Source of the DNA: Fimbriiglobus sp.
GTDB lineage: Bacteria > Planctomycetota > Planctomycetia > Gemmatales > Gemmataceae
Reading direction: 5' to 3'
NCBI GenBank assembly: GCA_025362195.1
Contig: JANYHV010000204.1
Span: 1 to 51,650, forward strand
DNA length: 51,650 nt
Shown in pieces: positions 51,463 to 51,650 of the stretch (within the stretch, counting starts at the first letter, position 1; the number at the start of each line of letters is the position of its first letter). Below the pieces are notes generated by a model, which was given only the letters and a program-made list of their open reading frames with translations, was not told the origin of the DNA and searched no databases. The translations under genes and the position numbers were made by a program.

Positions 51463-51650
51463 ATGGACCCGTTACTCTCGCGCATCACGACGCACCCGCA
51501 CATCTGCCACGGCAAGCCCTGCATCCGGGGCCTCCGCTACCCCGTCGATGTCATGCTCGATGTCCTCGGCTCGGGCATGACCTGGCCCGAAATCCTCGAA
51601 GACTTCACCGACCTCGAACCCGACGACCTGCGGGCGGTGCTGGCCTACGC
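51463..51650 (+). CDS. DUF433 protein, 5' part only
   Basis: The frame from ATG 51463 runs off the window end after 62 codons. It begins MDPLLSRITTHPHICHGKPC, then IRGLRYPVDVMLDVLGSGMT, WPEILEDFTDLEPDDLRAVL, the DUF433 pattern (N-terminal ITxxPxxxxGKPxIRGxR followed by a winged-helix-like domain). DUF433 proteins are usually about 75-80 residues and act as antitoxins for a following PIN-domain (DUF5615) toxin. That partner would lie just outside the window. Nothing odd is seen in the visible part. Confidence 0.9.
   Translation, partial: MDPLLSRITTHPHICHGKPCIRGLRYPVDVMLDVLGSGMTWPEILEDFTDLEPDDLRAVLAY

Overview
The window looks like chromosome of a planctomycete, most probably of the Gemmataceae. 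The evidence is very high G+C with frequent GTG starts, two DUF1559 pseudopilin-like genes, many secreted PQQ-type and WD40 propellers and lipoproteins, a tricorn-like S41 protease, a KDO8P synthase (Gram-negative envelope), and a dispersed palindrome whose accidental translation contains 'LARRANKSRLRR'. The lineage is an inference from gene content; there is no rRNA or marker gene here.

Layout. 1-5.7 kb: end of an unknown gene, a PEGA lipoprotein, a secreted protein, a VapBC-like toxin-antitoxin pair, an amidohydrolase, and a radical SAM gene broken by one in-frame TAG. 5.7-10.6 kb: the tricorn-like protease, two small coupled envelope genes, a decayed alcohol dehydrogenase tail and a perfect 61-bp inverted repeat. 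10.6-15.5 kb (minus): a coupled operon of AI-2E-type permease, hybrid histidine kinase and response regulator. 15.6-20.6 kb (minus): a pentapeptide-repeat/channel-like fusion, an esterase, a zinc alcohol dehydrogenase and a royal-jelly-type propeller. 20.9-28.3 kb (plus): a DUF1559 gene followed by two paralogous lipoproteins, a metal-efflux adaptor and a CusA-like pump with a large extra domain.

28.3-30.6 kb is the most unusual stretch. An MmeI-like restriction-modification gene has kept only its N-terminal nuclease domain and its C-terminus. The methyltransferase middle has been replaced by a lower-G+C two-gene cassette: a two-TM protein with a possible GAF-like domain, and a 47-residue charged protein, coupled to the nuclease fragment by a TAATG junction. 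30.7-33.9 kb (minus): an NtrB/NtrC-type two-component pair. 34.1-38.9 kb (plus): kdsA, a large lipoprotein, an FHA protein, and a pair of related membrane proteins behind two 13-bp palindromes that overlap a promoter. 38.9-45.2 kb: a PQQ propeller (minus), a four-ACT aspartate kinase, a second copy of the palindromic repeat, a conserved unknown, a second DUF1559 gene and a WD40 protein.

45.2-49.0 kb (minus): an operon of TPR-YggX fusion, PSP1-like Cys-rich protein, secreted protein and PQQ propeller, followed upstream by a secreted protein gene. 49.8-50.25 kb: an orphan transcription unit with promoter, very strong ribosome-binding site, 11-codon ORF, nested hairpins and terminator. 50.3-51.65 kb: EVE-domain protein, dcd and the start of a DUF433 gene. 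I saw no tRNA, rRNA, CRISPR array or intact transposase. All assignments rest on reading sequence and on remembered family motifs; no database search was possible.
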